DNA from: Dermatophagoides farinae
Lineage: Eukaryota; Arthropoda; Arachnida; Sarcoptiformes; Pyroglyphidae
Assembly: GCF_024713945.1 (NCBI RefSeq)
Contig: NC_134678.1
Span: forward strand, 3,286,001 to 3,350,000
Length of the DNA stretch: 64,000 nt
Direction: 5' to 3'
Both the position numbers and the translations under genes were made by a program. Under the pieces are notes generated by a model. The model was not told the origin of the DNA. It worked only from the letters and a program-made list of their open reading frames with translations, and ran no database searches. Shown piece by piece: positions 35,722-48,072 of this stretch (within the stretch, counting starts at the first letter, position 1; every line of letters begins with the position of its first letter).

Positions 35722-38700
35722 ATGATGACAACTGTTAAAAACAACAACAACAACGGCAATGGTGATGATGATGATGTGAAACGAAATCGTTCGATTTATT
35801 CATCGAATGAAAAGTCAGCAAAAAAATTTTTGTATTTTCTCTAAATTCAATTATAATCGATTCTATTTTTATTATTATAATGTTTATAGGATCTATAATG
35901 AAACAACATTTATCACTGATAATAATCGCCATGGCCAAAAATCGATGACCCGATCAATACGATATGATCATGATCATGATTATAATGGATGGAGCAAAAA
36001 TCAAAAAGGATGGAGAAAATATCGTCGAGAGATGCGATCAACATTACCTTATCGATTTATCAAACGGTACAGTATTCAATTTTAAATGAAAAATTCAATT
36101 GAATGAAAGAGAACGTTATAATGGAAAAAGTTATTACTACTAATAATCTTGACAGTTTGCTTGATTGAATGAATGGATGGAACGCTGCATATATACACAT
36201 TCCGTCGACGACAAACTACGACTATATTTATAAAATTTTTGTCTGTATCATGTTTCCATAAATATCTTTACTTTTCTTCGATGATGCGCGTATTCACGAA
36301 GACATTATCCGCTTTATTTAATTCTTCACTGTTTTTTAAACATGATTTCTAGATGAGAAAGCAGAGAGAGAGAGAGAGAGAGAAAAAAAAAATCTTGCCA
36401 CTTGTACTGTCGTATGATTTGTCAATAAGGATTTTGCTTTTCGTTTTTGATTCATTTCGAAGCAAATGTCATCAATCTAGGACTTGAATTTTTGACATTT
36501 TCAATCAATAATGACCATATTTAAATTGTATAAAACAGTTTTTTATATTTTTCAACAATAATTGCTAAAATTCTTAATTTTTATCATTCTAGTGATGATG
36601 AAGAAATCGAAAAGCATCATGCCGTTCGGATGGATAATCTTAATTGTTTTCAATACGTGTTCTTCACATGGATGACATCATTAGTACGGCGAATATTTCG
36701 ACGAAACATTTCCCTTATCGATTTGGGCGTTTGTTCTCCGTTTGATTCATGTAATATAAATTCACTACGTTTGACCAGATATTGGCAACAACAATGTGAT
36801 AAACAAGGATCACATAATGCTTCATTATCTTGGACAATGTTCAGATTTTTTCGAACAAGATTCATTGTGGCATGTTTATTCTATATTCTATGTTTGGCTA
36901 CAGGTTATCTAAGTTCGGTATGTTTTTTTTTGTCTTTCACTATTTTTTGGCGGTAAAATATATGAGTTTTTTTTGCTGTTTATTTTTTTTTCATTAAGAA
37001 AGACTTTTTTTGTTAAAAAATTACTCGAAGAACTTGAAGCTATTACTAATGTCGGAACTATTGATGTGAAAATGGTTGATGAAAAAACTAATGACACAAT
37101 CATTGTTAATTATGGTGAACGTGATATTTCTGGTGCATTTAAGTGGATAGCTGCACTGTATCTTTGTGAATTTATACGTGCTATATCATTTTCGATAATG
37201 TTTGCAATCAGTATTCGAACCGGTATACGTTGTGTGAATGCAATGAATGGAATTATTTATCATAAAATAATGACAAGAATATCAAGAAATCTATATGGAT
37301 GTAATACCAAAACAACAACAACGATGATGAACATACAGCCAAATAATCTTTTCGCCAATGATTTGTGGAAAGTGTTTCAAATGATTTATATGGCACCATT
37401 AATGATTGGTAGCCCAATTATCATTATTGTCACTATTATCTATACATACCTATTAATCGGAACCTCAGCATTTTATGGTATCGGTTTGTTTATCATTATT
37501 TTTGTCCTACAATTCGCAATAATCAAACGGCAAACCATATTACGTAATCGTATAATGAAACAAACTGATTATCGATTATCGCTAGTAAATCAAATTGTTA
37601 AATTTATTCGTGCCATTAAATTCTATGCGTGGGAAGAACCGTTTAAAAATGAAATAGAACGTAAGTAAAGTAGGTTAATTTCGAACAATAATTAACAAAT
37701 TGTTTTGATCAATAGATTGCCGAACGGCTGAATGTTCCATTATTCGACGTTATCAATATCTGCAGTGTTTGAGCACATCTTTAGCGCTTTTAGCTCCAAT
37801 GTTAATTACAATCATTAATATATTGGTACATACATGGTTGGGAAATGATTTAACTGTTTCCACTGTTAGTACAGAATTTTCATCTATATAATAAAAAAAA
37901 TAATCATTATTTTTCTTAACAGGCATTTTCTTTAATAATGTTAAATTACATAGCAGCTCATGGTGTGCGATCATTACCAAATTATTTTCGTGAAATAGTC
38001 AATGGAAGAATCGCTTTGAAACGTGCGGAAAAATTCCTACAACAAGATGATCATAAATCGAATATAAGCAACGAAATGTTGGATAATCAAAATGCCATTG
38101 AAATGGTCAAATGTTCATTCTTTTGGATTCGTTCTAATGGTGAAAATTCGGCTTCATTATCAAACATAACATTGTTGATATCGAAACAGAGTCACGTCTG
38201 TCTTTATGGACCTGTTGGATCGGGAAAAACTGCCCTTTTATTATCAATCATGGGACAAACACAATGCTCTGAAGGCGAGGTACGATTGTTTAGTCAAAAA
38301 ATTGCTTATGTTTCACAAAAAGCGTGGCTACAAAATTCAACAATCAAAGAGAATATTCTTTTCGAATTACCGATGGATCGAAAACGTTATTATGAAACAT
38401 TGATGAAATGTTCGTTGACTGAAGATATAAGCCTTTTGGCTAATGGTGAAGATACTGTGATCGGTGAAAACGGCGTCAAACTTTCTGGCGGTCAGAAACA
38501 ACGAATTGCATTAGCTCGTGCAGTTTATTCAAACAGTGATATCTATTTGATCGATGATTGTTTCTCATCGTTAGATACTCGTGTGGCTAAAGCCATTTTC
38601 AACAATGTCATTAACGGTATTCTCAAACATAAAACGGTCATATTTATCACAAGAAATCTTTACCTCTTGAATGATGATGATTTTGTTGCTATCATGAATG

Positions 38701-41002
38701 ATGGAAAGGTTGAAAGTTTTGAAAAACATTCCAAACTTATCGAAACATCGGAAGATTATCGTTTATTAATGGAAAATTCTAAAGTTTTTAATGAAGAACA
38801 GAAAGATGATAATTCATCCGAAATTATCGAACATGATGATGATAGTACTGATGATATTGATTCGGATTTTGATTCCAATTCAATAGATAAAGCAACATTA
38901 ATACAAATCGATAAGACTATTAATGGTGAAACAAAACGTCCAGCAAATTCATATGATTCATTAATCTCATTAATGGCTCAATATGATGATCATCGTAATG
39001 GTAATGAGGATGTTGAAGCTAATGGAAACCATAATAAAAAGTATAAAAAAACAAAAGAAAAATTGATGAACGGTGATCATCAATTCCATAAGAAAACAGT
39101 TTCATGGTCTGTGTATAAAAATTATGTTCGAGCAAGCGGCGGTTGGTGTTGGTTTTTAGTAATGGTCACAATTTTCATAATACAAACAGCAACATCAACA
39201 TTTTCTAGTTGGTGGCTCAGTTATTGGCTTAATCAAGGATCGGGACTATCACCGAATACCACATCAACAGCTAAAATTGATGAAACATCAATAATTGTCA
39301 ATCCTGATCTTCATTTGTATCAATTGGTTTATCTAATTTCATTCGTCATTGTCATCTGTACATCATTCATAATGGCTATTATATTTGTTCGTGTTATAAC
39401 TACAGCTGCCAATACTTTTCATAGCAAAATTTTGTCCAAAATCATACATTCACCGATCATATTTTTTGATTCAATCAAAATGGGAAAAATTATCAATCTC
39501 TTCAGTCATAATATGGATGAATTAGATAACCAATTACCTGTAGCATTGGATGGTTTCTTACAGAGAGTGTTACTTGTAACTGGAAATTTTATTATCATCA
39601 TTTCAATGCTTTATTGGTTCACAATACCGTTTATATTTTTCACCATTTCATTCTATCTAGCATTTCGTTATTATCGAAAGGCAATGTATTGGTTGAAACA
39701 AGCAGATATGCGTCTTCGTTCACCCATTTATAGTTTTGTAAACAATACGATCGATGGTCTGGCCACAATCAAAGCATTTCAAATGGAAAGAAAATTTCAA
39801 ATTAATTTTTATTCAATTTGTGATCAACAAATAGCAGCATTTTATTATTATCATTGTGCAGTACGATGGCTATCAATACGAATTGATTGCATTTGTGTAT
39901 CAGCTAGTCTATGCATTACATTTTTTGTTATTTTAAATTTAAATTATATTGGTTCCGCCTATGCTGGATTGCTCATTACACAAAGTCTTCAGGTAGATGA
40001 CCTCTTTTTTCACAATTTTCAATATTCGAAATGATTAATTTTTATCCTATAGTTGAGCGGCTTATTACAATTGGTTATACGATTAGCATTGGAACTGGAA
40101 ACACGTTTAGTTTCCGTTGAACGAATCAACACTTATACAGAACTTATAAAGAAAGAAAAATCTGTACAAAAAGAATCTAATGTTAAACAATTATTAATGA
40201 ATGGATGGCCAACAGAGAAACGAATATCATTTCGACAGGTTTCCCTTAAATATCGAAAAAATTCTCCCTTAGTACTGGATTCAGTTAGTTTCGATATAAA
40301 AGGTGGTGAAAAATTTGCTATTGTTGGTCGTACGGGTGCTGGCAAAAGTTCAATAACATATGCATTATTTCGTCTAGTTGAAATATGTTCCGGGTCAATC
40401 TATATTGACAATATTGATATTCAATCAATTCATTTGAAGATTTTACGCTCAAAATTATCAATTATTCCACAAGATCCAGTCATATTTCAACGATCGGTAC
40501 GAAAAAATCTTGATCCATTGCTGAAAAGTAAAGATGAACAATTAATGGAAATTTTAGATCAAGTAAAACTCAAGGATAAAATTTTGTCATTCGAAAATGG
40601 TTTGAATGAAGTGATTAGTGAAGATAAATTTTCCACTGGTGAAAAACAATTACTGTGTTTAGCTCGTGCTCTACTACATCGCAATAAAATTATCGTACTT
40701 GATGAAGCCACTTCGTCGGTCGATGATCGTACCGAAAATGATATATGGGAAATTGTTCGAAATAATTTCCATGATTGCACAATCATATTGATCGCACATC
40801 GATTACAAACCGTGTTGAAATGTGATCAATTAATTGTTTTACAAAATGGAAAGGTAAGTGTAACAAACGAAACAAATTTTGTTTTAAATTTGTTTATTTA
40901 TTATTTATTTTAAACAATCTCCAGGTCGTTGAACAAGGAAATCCGATTGAATTGCAAAAAGATTCAAATTCACATTTTTGCCGAATGATTTCAAAAGCAT
41001 AA
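35722..41002 (+). CDS. ABCC full transporter, MRP5 (ABCC5)-like
   Basis: Multidrug-resistance-type exporter without a TMD0. Probable start at 35722 (tandem ATG); the first two introns rest on weak donors, so the N-terminal 90 residues are less sure. Conserved coding starts near 36599: NCFQYVFFTWMTSLVRRIFR, then TRYWQQQCDKQGSHNASLSW (cf. MRP5 ASLRRVVW). TMD1 holds IRTGIRCVNAMNGIIYHKIM. NBD1: Walker A GPVGSGKTALL, signature KLSGGQKQRIALARA, Walker B IYLIDDCFSSLD. TMD2 runs over about 39100-40060. NBD2: GRTGAGKSSITYALFRLVE, QDPVIFQRSVRKNLDP, signature FSTGEKQLLCLARALL, Walker B IIVLDEATSSVD, H-loop LIAHRLQTV. The last exon ends FCRMISKA. MRP5 relatives export cyclic nucleotides, glutamate conjugates or haem; the substrate here is unknown. 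In NBD1 the usual THQ of the H-loop is TRN. It is 153 bp tail-to-tail with NDUFA10. Confidence 0.9.
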
Positions 41003-41155
41003 AATTAGCATTATATTATTATTAAAATTAAAATAATAAAAAATCTATCTGATTTGAATATTTTCAATTTAATTGATTCGATTGTTTCTTTATTCATTCA
41101 TTCATTATTGTGATTTTCTGCTAAAATAATTTACAAATTTTTTATCGCATAAATT

Positions 41156-42570
41156 CTAAAAGAACGGTCCTCGTATACAAAATTCCTCTTTCTCACGAAG
41201 TGATGGTAATGTGAATGCCGATTTAAGAAAACCATTTTTCAATCCTGTTTCCGGTACTTGTCCATAGTTTGGCACCTGTTGAAATTTTTAATGAAAATGA
41301 AAAATTGACCATTGGTGAGAAACAAAAACATACCAAAGTTTCGTAGACTTTATCCCTATGTTCATAATCATTAGCATCCAAATCAAGACTATCGACATCA
41401 TATGTAAGTGTATCGGAAAATGCCGAAATGAAACTATTTTTTTCTCTCGTATACGTATATCGTGCTTCATGCATTATGGAATTGAAATAAAAATTCCAAT
41501 CACGAAATTTATCACCGAATATATCCCAATCATCGAGATTTACATTTTCCATTGCCAATATCATATCATCCAATGGCGTTGGTTCATTCCATTTGAACAC
41601 TAATAATTGGGAATATTTATCAGCATCTTCCAGATATTTTTCTTTATATGATTTTTCAATTTCACTAAGATATTCTTCGCATAACACTTTACTATTGATT
41701 TGGTAAGGCTAATAGAATTATAAAATCAGAAATGAATTCTTAACAAAATTTTTTAAAACTTACAATTCCTTTTTCTTTAATACGTCTCATGCAAACATCA
41801 ACATCGGTATCCAAATAAATGACCAAATGTGGACGTTTCAATTCATGAATTGTATCATAACGTAGCCGATAATAATGATCATAAGCTATAAAATAAAGTA
41901 GCAATATTAGTTTACACAACTGAATAATAATAATCATACCATCTTTGGGAAGAAATCCACATTTATGCATAGCATCGGCAAAGACAAAATCCGACTGAGG
42001 TGCACGTTCGAGGACAACACCTTGTCCACTGTTAAACATATGAGCCAAAGCATCCACATATTGCATGTAACGAATTTTGTAGAAAAAAATTTTCAACCAT
42101 GGTACGGCTGGATGATATGGATCTTCATAATACATTTTCTCATCAATTGCATGTAGTTTCGGGTGTATGTATTGATTCAATGTTCTATAATCGAAACCAT
42201 CTTTATTTACATACATTTCATCGATTCTTGGTTCGGGCATATAATGCATACCGAATGCTTTGGCAATACCTTCAGCAACCTGATCCTTTTTCGAACCAAT
42301 ATTACCTTCAACACAGATGATTTTCGAATTTTTATTCATTCGAACTTCGGTTGGATCCAAAAATGGCATAGCAACATGAAGTCTTGTATAGCGTTTTGTT
42401 TTAAATGGGAAAGGTGTTGTTTTAATAAATCCATCTTCCGGTGTTTGATTTGCAACCGACACAATATTAGCTACACGATGGTTCGATAACACTGCAGGCA
42501 ATTGTTTTAGATGATTTTTTCCTAAAAAACTTGAACGGATTAGTATAGAAAGTCGTAATGCCCCACTCAT
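41156..42570 (-). CDS. NDUFA10: Mitochondrial complex I subunit NDUFA10 (42 kDa)
   Basis: Accessory subunit of NADH:ubiquinone oxidoreductase, related to deoxynucleoside kinases. Start at 42570, MSGALRLSILIRSSFLGKNH, a basic, acid-free leader that fits mitochondrial import. The kinase-like core follows: SKIICVEGNIGSKKDQVAEG (P-loop position), then HYMPEPRIDEMY, then [34 protein letters not shown] and KRPHLVIYLDTDVDVCMRRI. Further exons lie at about 41707-41330 and 41278-41156; the last ends REKEEFCIRGPFF. The short segment after PKDG (near 41939-41890) contains an intron whose borders are approximate. Matches to human NDUFA10 ([30 protein letters not shown]) are clear by eye. The P-loop has GSKK where an active kinase has G-x-GK(S/T); the human protein is likewise not a working nucleoside kinase. 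The length is close to the family norm. Confidence 0.92.
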
Positions 42571-42808
42571 TATGATGTCACAGAAAATGAGAAAATTTAT
42601 CTATTATTAACAAATATAAATCCAATTAATGAAAGAAAAAATCCAAAATTAACCTTTTTCGGATTTACAGCATACCGAGGTCACAAATGATGAGAAAAAA
42701 TAAACAAGGAAATTGGGCTATTCATAAAACAAATGACAGTATATATTTATTTAGAAAAGAAAAATGAATTGGAAATTTTTTTAAAATTGTCAAAAGAATA
42801 AAAGCAAA

Positions 42809-43774
42809 TCAAATTTGTATTAAATTAGATTGAAGCAAATGAATACGTGTTTGATCGGCTACAATGCGAGAAACATTTGGTTTCAATATTTCATTCATAT
42901 CGAGTTCAAGTTTTTCCGATATATCAAATGCAGCCACAATCGAACTATAATCCAACATAATTTTATTCGTTGATAATGCTATTATACAATTACGTAATCG
43001 GGAAATTTTTTCTCTTTGCTCATATGGTATAATACTTTTGTCAAGTATGAATCCGCCAGTAGAACTTGTCGAATTTGAAATTGAAATGAAAATTAAACCA
43101 TTATTACCCAAAACTAGATAGATTCCACATGGAAGATTATGTGTATGAATTTTTCTTTTCGCAATCATTGATGGTGATACTTGTACGACAAGTCCTTGGC
43201 CCAATTTTCCATATTTCAAACTACGTGTATAAAGTCCTAATGAACCATCATCATAGATTGTTTGTACTTCGGCACAAATCAAATCACCTTCTGATAGATA
43301 ATTACGCATTAATAATTCATCTTCACTGGTTCGTCGACGTAATTCTCCACCCGGTAAATTTACACTTGAAAGTTGTAATATCGAACTAAGACGAGAATTT
43401 GTTTCAACTTTCCATCGTTTTTGTTGTACATCAATTATTCGTCCAACAACCACATCACCGATAGCGCCAACATATCGTGTTCGAAGTGGACGAACAGAAA
43501 TCAAACGATTAATCGGTTCAACAATTCCAGCCAATGATGACACTAAACGTTTTTCAACCATATTTCCATCATTATCATTACTATTATCATCAATTCGATC
43601 TTCTTCCAAAAAATCATCTTGATATGTACCATGTCCACGCATAAAATTAATATCCGTAGTAATACAATCACCCGGTAATACATATTGATGTTTCTTTACA
43701 CGATCATTTTCAATGATGATCGGATCAAGTTGATTACGTATTTCATCAAATGTGAAAAATTCAATTGATGCCAT
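42809..43774 (-). CDS. EXOSC2: Exosome component RRP4 (EXOSC2)
   Basis: RNA-binding cap subunit of the RNA exosome, acting in 3'-5' RNA decay and processing in nucleus and cytoplasm. Single exon of 321 codons. N-terminal domain: YVLPGDCITTDINFMRGHGT, where vertebrates have VVTPGDTITTDTGFMRGHGT. S1 domain: RYVGAIGDVVVGRIIDVQQK, then RWKVETNSRLSSILQLSSVN and LPGGELRRRTSEDELLMRNY. KH-like domain: LKYGKLGQGLVVQVSPSMI, then IYLVLGNNGLIFIS. An insert of about 20 acidic/Asn-rich residues (DDNSNDNDGN) lies between the N-terminal and S1 domains. It is transcribed away from SYNCRIP, with about 1.2 kb between the two start codons. Confidence 0.95.
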   Translation of the reverse strand: MASIEFFTFDEIRNQLDPIIIENDRVKKHQYVLPGDCITTDINFMRGHGTYQDDFLEEDRIDDNSNDNDGNMVEKRLVSSLAGIVEPINRLISVRPLRTRYVGAIGDVVVGRIIDVQQKRWKVETNSRLSSILQLSSVNLPGGELRRRTSEDELLMRNYLSEGDLICAEVQTIYDDGSLGLYTRSLKYGKLGQGLVVQVSPSMIAKRKIHTHNLPCGIYLVLGNNGLIFISISNSTSSTGGFILDKSIIPYEQREKISRLRNCIIALSTNKIMLDYSSIVAAFDISEKLELDMNEILKPNVSRIVADQTRIHLLQSNLIQI

Positions 43775-44952
43775 AATTATAATTAATTAATTTGACAGAA
43801 AAAACGAGAAATATTTTGAAAAATAATTATTGGATCATTATAATCACATGTTGTTGAGTCAAAAAAAAAATTAAAACACGCGTGACAACAGAACATACAC
43901 TATGAATGTTTCATATTTGAATTTATATGAAAATATTCTGGTGATTTTATTTTATTTTTATTTTTTAAAATGATTAACACAATTCACAAAAAATAAAATT
44001 CCGTCAAAACAAGAAAAAATAGTACCAAAAACTTTTCAATACTTTAAAATATAATTTTTTCATCAAAATAATTTTGTTTTTGTCAAACCAAAAAAAAAAA
44101 AAAAAAATTTAAAAAATCAATTGCGGAAATGTCTGCCCACATGTTTTCTAAATCATTTTTCATCAATGAGTTTTCCGAATGAAAAAAAATGAATTTCAAC
44201 ATTTCCTGTTGCATGATGAAGATCGTGATATGAAACTGTATTGGAATTACTATGAACTGTGGAACTTGTGTGCGCCTACGCAAAATATTCATTGTAAAAT
44301 TCATCGATTCGATATAGAATGGTGGTTCATGTTGTATGGAACAACAAATAACGTTTCATTTATTCAGCATGAAAATTACATTGTCGTCGTATTTGATCTA
44401 TAAAGGAATGGGGAAAAAAACGTCGTGTTGGCCACACGTTTGTATTGTGAAAACGAAAAACGGTATCGCGCCTATTCCATCATGACCATCTCAAATATTG
44501 ATGTGTTATATATCGCTGCCGACGACTTTTGAATTGCTTGCGTGGCTCTTTTTTTTCCATTCACCGTATTGAAATTCAGTCTGGCCATTCTATCATTATT
44601 TAATGAATCTTTTTTTCCATTGAATGTCTATTTGATTAGATTGATACATAATTGCTATTTATATGAAAGCCATAATATGCAAATCGGCAACAAAAACAAC
44701 TATCGTGGGATGAAAAGAAAAAAATAATTGGCTCTTCCGTTTTGATTTAAATGATGAAAATAAAAAGGATTGATCGAAATTCAATCAAATATTTGCCAAT
44801 GAACAGTGAGCAAAAAAAAAGACTTTTTCATAAAAATTATTGTTTGATTTTGCTTCTCAAGAAATAAATTGTCATTAATCATTTTTTTTTCAACAAACAC
44901 AACGCTTTTTCGACGACGTGAAATTGAACCATCAAAAAACAAACAGACAACA
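43775..44952. other. Intergenic between head-to-head EXOSC2 and SYNCRIP
   Basis: About 1.2 kb. The part at 44083-44403 is less AT-rich and holds overlapping open frames on both strands (74 codons plus, 73 codons minus). The plus frame is rich in Trp and Tyr and shows no known domain, Met-context support or splice partner. I see no tRNA cloverleaf. The 5' leaders of both neighbours should lie here, and the SYNCRIP frame is open back to an ATG at 44869. Confidence 0.5.
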
Positions 44953-47805
44953 ATGAAGATGGTATCCACAACAACGAACAACGGTAAAAATTTACCAATC
45001 AATAATAATGCTATTGTTACTGCTGCTGCTGCTAATAATAATAATGATAATAAATTTTCAAATTCATCACAATTTCAGGTCAATAATAATAATATAAATA
45101 AAAGGAAAATAATAACTAGTTTGTTACCATCACCAACACCCTCATCATCAAATAATTCATCATCAATGATGGTAATAAAATCTTCATCGATAGCAAATGT
45201 TAATAATCGTGTAATTAATAAAAACATAAATCGAATGTTACGGTCGTTTGATTCGAATCCTTCTTGTACGACAACATCATCACCATCATCTACAATGTTT
45301 ATTCGATTAAATTCAGAATCTAAAAATGATGATGATGATGATGATAATGATCGACAACAACAAAAACAAAAAAATAATACATTAACATCATCGAAAATAT
45401 TGTTTTCAAATGAAAAAAATCCTTATTTTTCCAGAATGGATGAAGATTTAATCAAATTATTGAATAAAAAAATAAATAACTTAGGTATCGATTCACTAAA
45501 CATTCAACAACAAATCCATAGCGCAATAGTTCGATTCAATTTTGATCTAAAAGATATTAATGATGAACACACGTTTCAGAAATTGAAAAAATTATCCAAT
45601 GATAATCATTTGATACATCTTTTTGATTATATTGATCGATGTTTCAACAATAATGATTATGAAATGATCAAATCATCATCATCATCACAATCGGGAAATT
45701 GTCATTGTTGTGATAATAATTTGAATAAATTATCATATTGGATCAATAAATGGGAACAACAACAAAAAATGCCCAATCATCGTTTTATCAATAATTCTAG
45801 TGATAATAATAATCGAATTTTAAATTTTATGACACCGAATGCAATTCTACATCGTCCCGGTCCTAATACGGTGAAATTGATGGAACTTCTTGAAAAGCGT
45901 GGTTAGTATTATTATCATTTTGATTTTCAAATTTGATATTTTTAATTTTTTTTTTTGTTTATAAAGATTGTATTCTTGAACTCTCAAATGGACAACGTAA
46001 ATACGGTAAACAACAATGTCAGTTTAATAATGATCAATTACCTGGTCGGAATACGGAAATATTTGTGGGAAAAATACCAAAAAATGTGTTTGAAGATGAA
46101 ATCGTACCATTGTTCGAACAGATTGGACAAATTTATAGTCTACGTTTGATGATGGATCCAACGACAGGTCAATCACGTGGTTATGCATTCATAACGTATT
46201 TTCAATCAGAACAAGCAAACGCTGCTGTCGAAAAGGTTGATTTTTAATGATAATCGAAAAAAATTGATGAATTTATTTTATCTGATTTATAGTTTGATAA
46301 ATATGAATTGCCGGTTCATGGTACACGATTAAAAGTGAAAATGTCCATTCCAAATGTTCGTCTATTTATCGGAAATATTTCGAAAGAAATGACCAAGGAT
46401 GATATACAATATGAATTTCAAAAAATTACAGGTATTGTAGATTTTATAATAAATTAATCATTTTCATTGATTATTTCGTATATTAGCTGGTTTAATCGAT
46501 GTTATTGTATATCATTCACCAAATGATCGTAAACGTAATCGAGGTTTCTGTTTTCTTGAATATGAATCACATAAACATGCATCACAAGCTAAACGTAAAT
46601 TACAATTACATCGTACAAAAATATGGGATACCGATATTTGGATTGATTGGGCTGAACCATTGGAACAACCGGATGAAGAGATAATGTCTCAAATAAAAGT
46701 CCTTTATGTTCGTAATCTAACATTAGAAATGACCAATTATTCTATATGGGAAATGTTTGAAAAATTTGGTCCACTTGAGAGAGTGAAAAAAATCAAAGAT
46801 TATGCATTTGTACATTTTGAACATCGAAATTGTGCCATTGAAGCAATGAAACAGATGAATGGTTATCTAATAATGCCCGAAGGATTAAAATTGGAGATAT
46901 CATTAGCTAAACCACCGACAGATAAGAGGCGGAAAGAGGAAATTCTTCGCAATCGCGAAAAACGTATGATGGTGAACATGATGATGAGAAATTGGTAATT
47001 TTTTTTCTTATTTTTTCTGTCAAATAACAACCATTTTTTATTTAACAGTAACAATAACAATCAACCGAATGATAATTACAATAATAACATCCCCAACAAT
47101 CATCCTGGAGCGTTACAAACCATGACATTCATACAGCCAACGACAATACCTATTGGAACGAATGGTTCTGCTCCAATTCTATTGAATTCTTGTTCTACAT
47201 TACCTTCCATTGTTGTTGAAACTTGTCTTGCATCATCATCAACATCAAAATCGACAGAATCAACGTTGAATCCTACACTTCCATTAACAATACCAACAAC
47301 ATCAGCTCATCATTTAACAACGGCTACTTGTATACCGAATGGTTATTTGGTTGGATATTCACCACCAACATCTCATAATAATAATCATCATCATTATACA
47401 TTATACCAACCATCATTACCACGATCGACGGTTGCTCGTGTAACATTAGCATCACCAATTAATGAAAATATTTCCCCATCAGAACATCGACCAACAATTT
47501 TGAATGGTCATCATTTCAAATCGGAAATGTTGGACATTTATAATCAAAGAAGAAATTATTCCATTTACGATAATTGTGCATGGTGTGCTGAATCAACATT
47601 ATCAACATCATCATCATTATCATCAATTCATCAATCAAATTATTATCCATTGATTCCACCAACTATAGATCAATCTTTTTATGGAAAAATGAATCCAAAC
47701 AATGATTATGGTCAACCATCATCATCAACAATAACATCATCGATTCTTACTATTGATAATGACTTCATTAAAGCACCAAAAAATACAACAAAATCTAATA
47801 AATAA
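44953..47805 (+). CDS. Syp: SYNCRIP / hnRNP Q-R RNA-binding protein
   Basis: Three-RRM RNA-binding protein of the hnRNP Q/R family, acting in mRNA localisation, translation and splicing; Drosophila Syncrip works at synapses and in neural temporal patterning. Start probably 44953 (MKMVSTTTNN), with an upstream in-frame ATG at 44869. Asn/Ser-rich N-terminus, then a helical NURR-type domain (about residues 155-300) joined by a splice at 45902 to QRKYG. RRM1: TEIFVGKIPKNVFEDEIVPL and RGYAFITY. RRM2: NVRLFIGNISKEMTKDDIQ and KRNRGFCFLEYE. RRM3: IKVLYVRNLTLEMTNYSIWE and KDYAFVHFEHRN. A Lys/Arg helix follows (TDKRRKEEILRNREKR). The last exon is Pro/Ser/Thr-rich and ends TTKSNK; it lacks the long RGG box of hnRNP Q/R. 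Five short introns with in-frame junctions. The NURR domain separates it from A1CF and RBM47. A poly-A signal-like AATAAA lies near 47882. Confidence 0.92.
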
Positions 47806-48072
47806 GATATTACAAAAATTTATGTATCGACATTAATTGTTTGCATGCATATAAAAACAAAATCTCATTTGCCATAAATGTCAATAAATTAAAGCAACAT
47901 GTGTTTTGAAAATTCCATTTCATTTTTTTTTAAATCGTTAATCTCATGCTTGGATTAACACAGTAGTGATGAGATTATCATTCCAAAATAAGATTGATTA
48001 TAGGATTAGTTTGGCTGCTAACACAATGATAATTTGATTTAGTTCGATTTCATAGATTGATGGCAAAACATT

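Noticed and set aside
44440-44540. Possible tRNA-like GC-richer patch
   Set aside because: No cloverleaf with A-box and B-box could be drawn.
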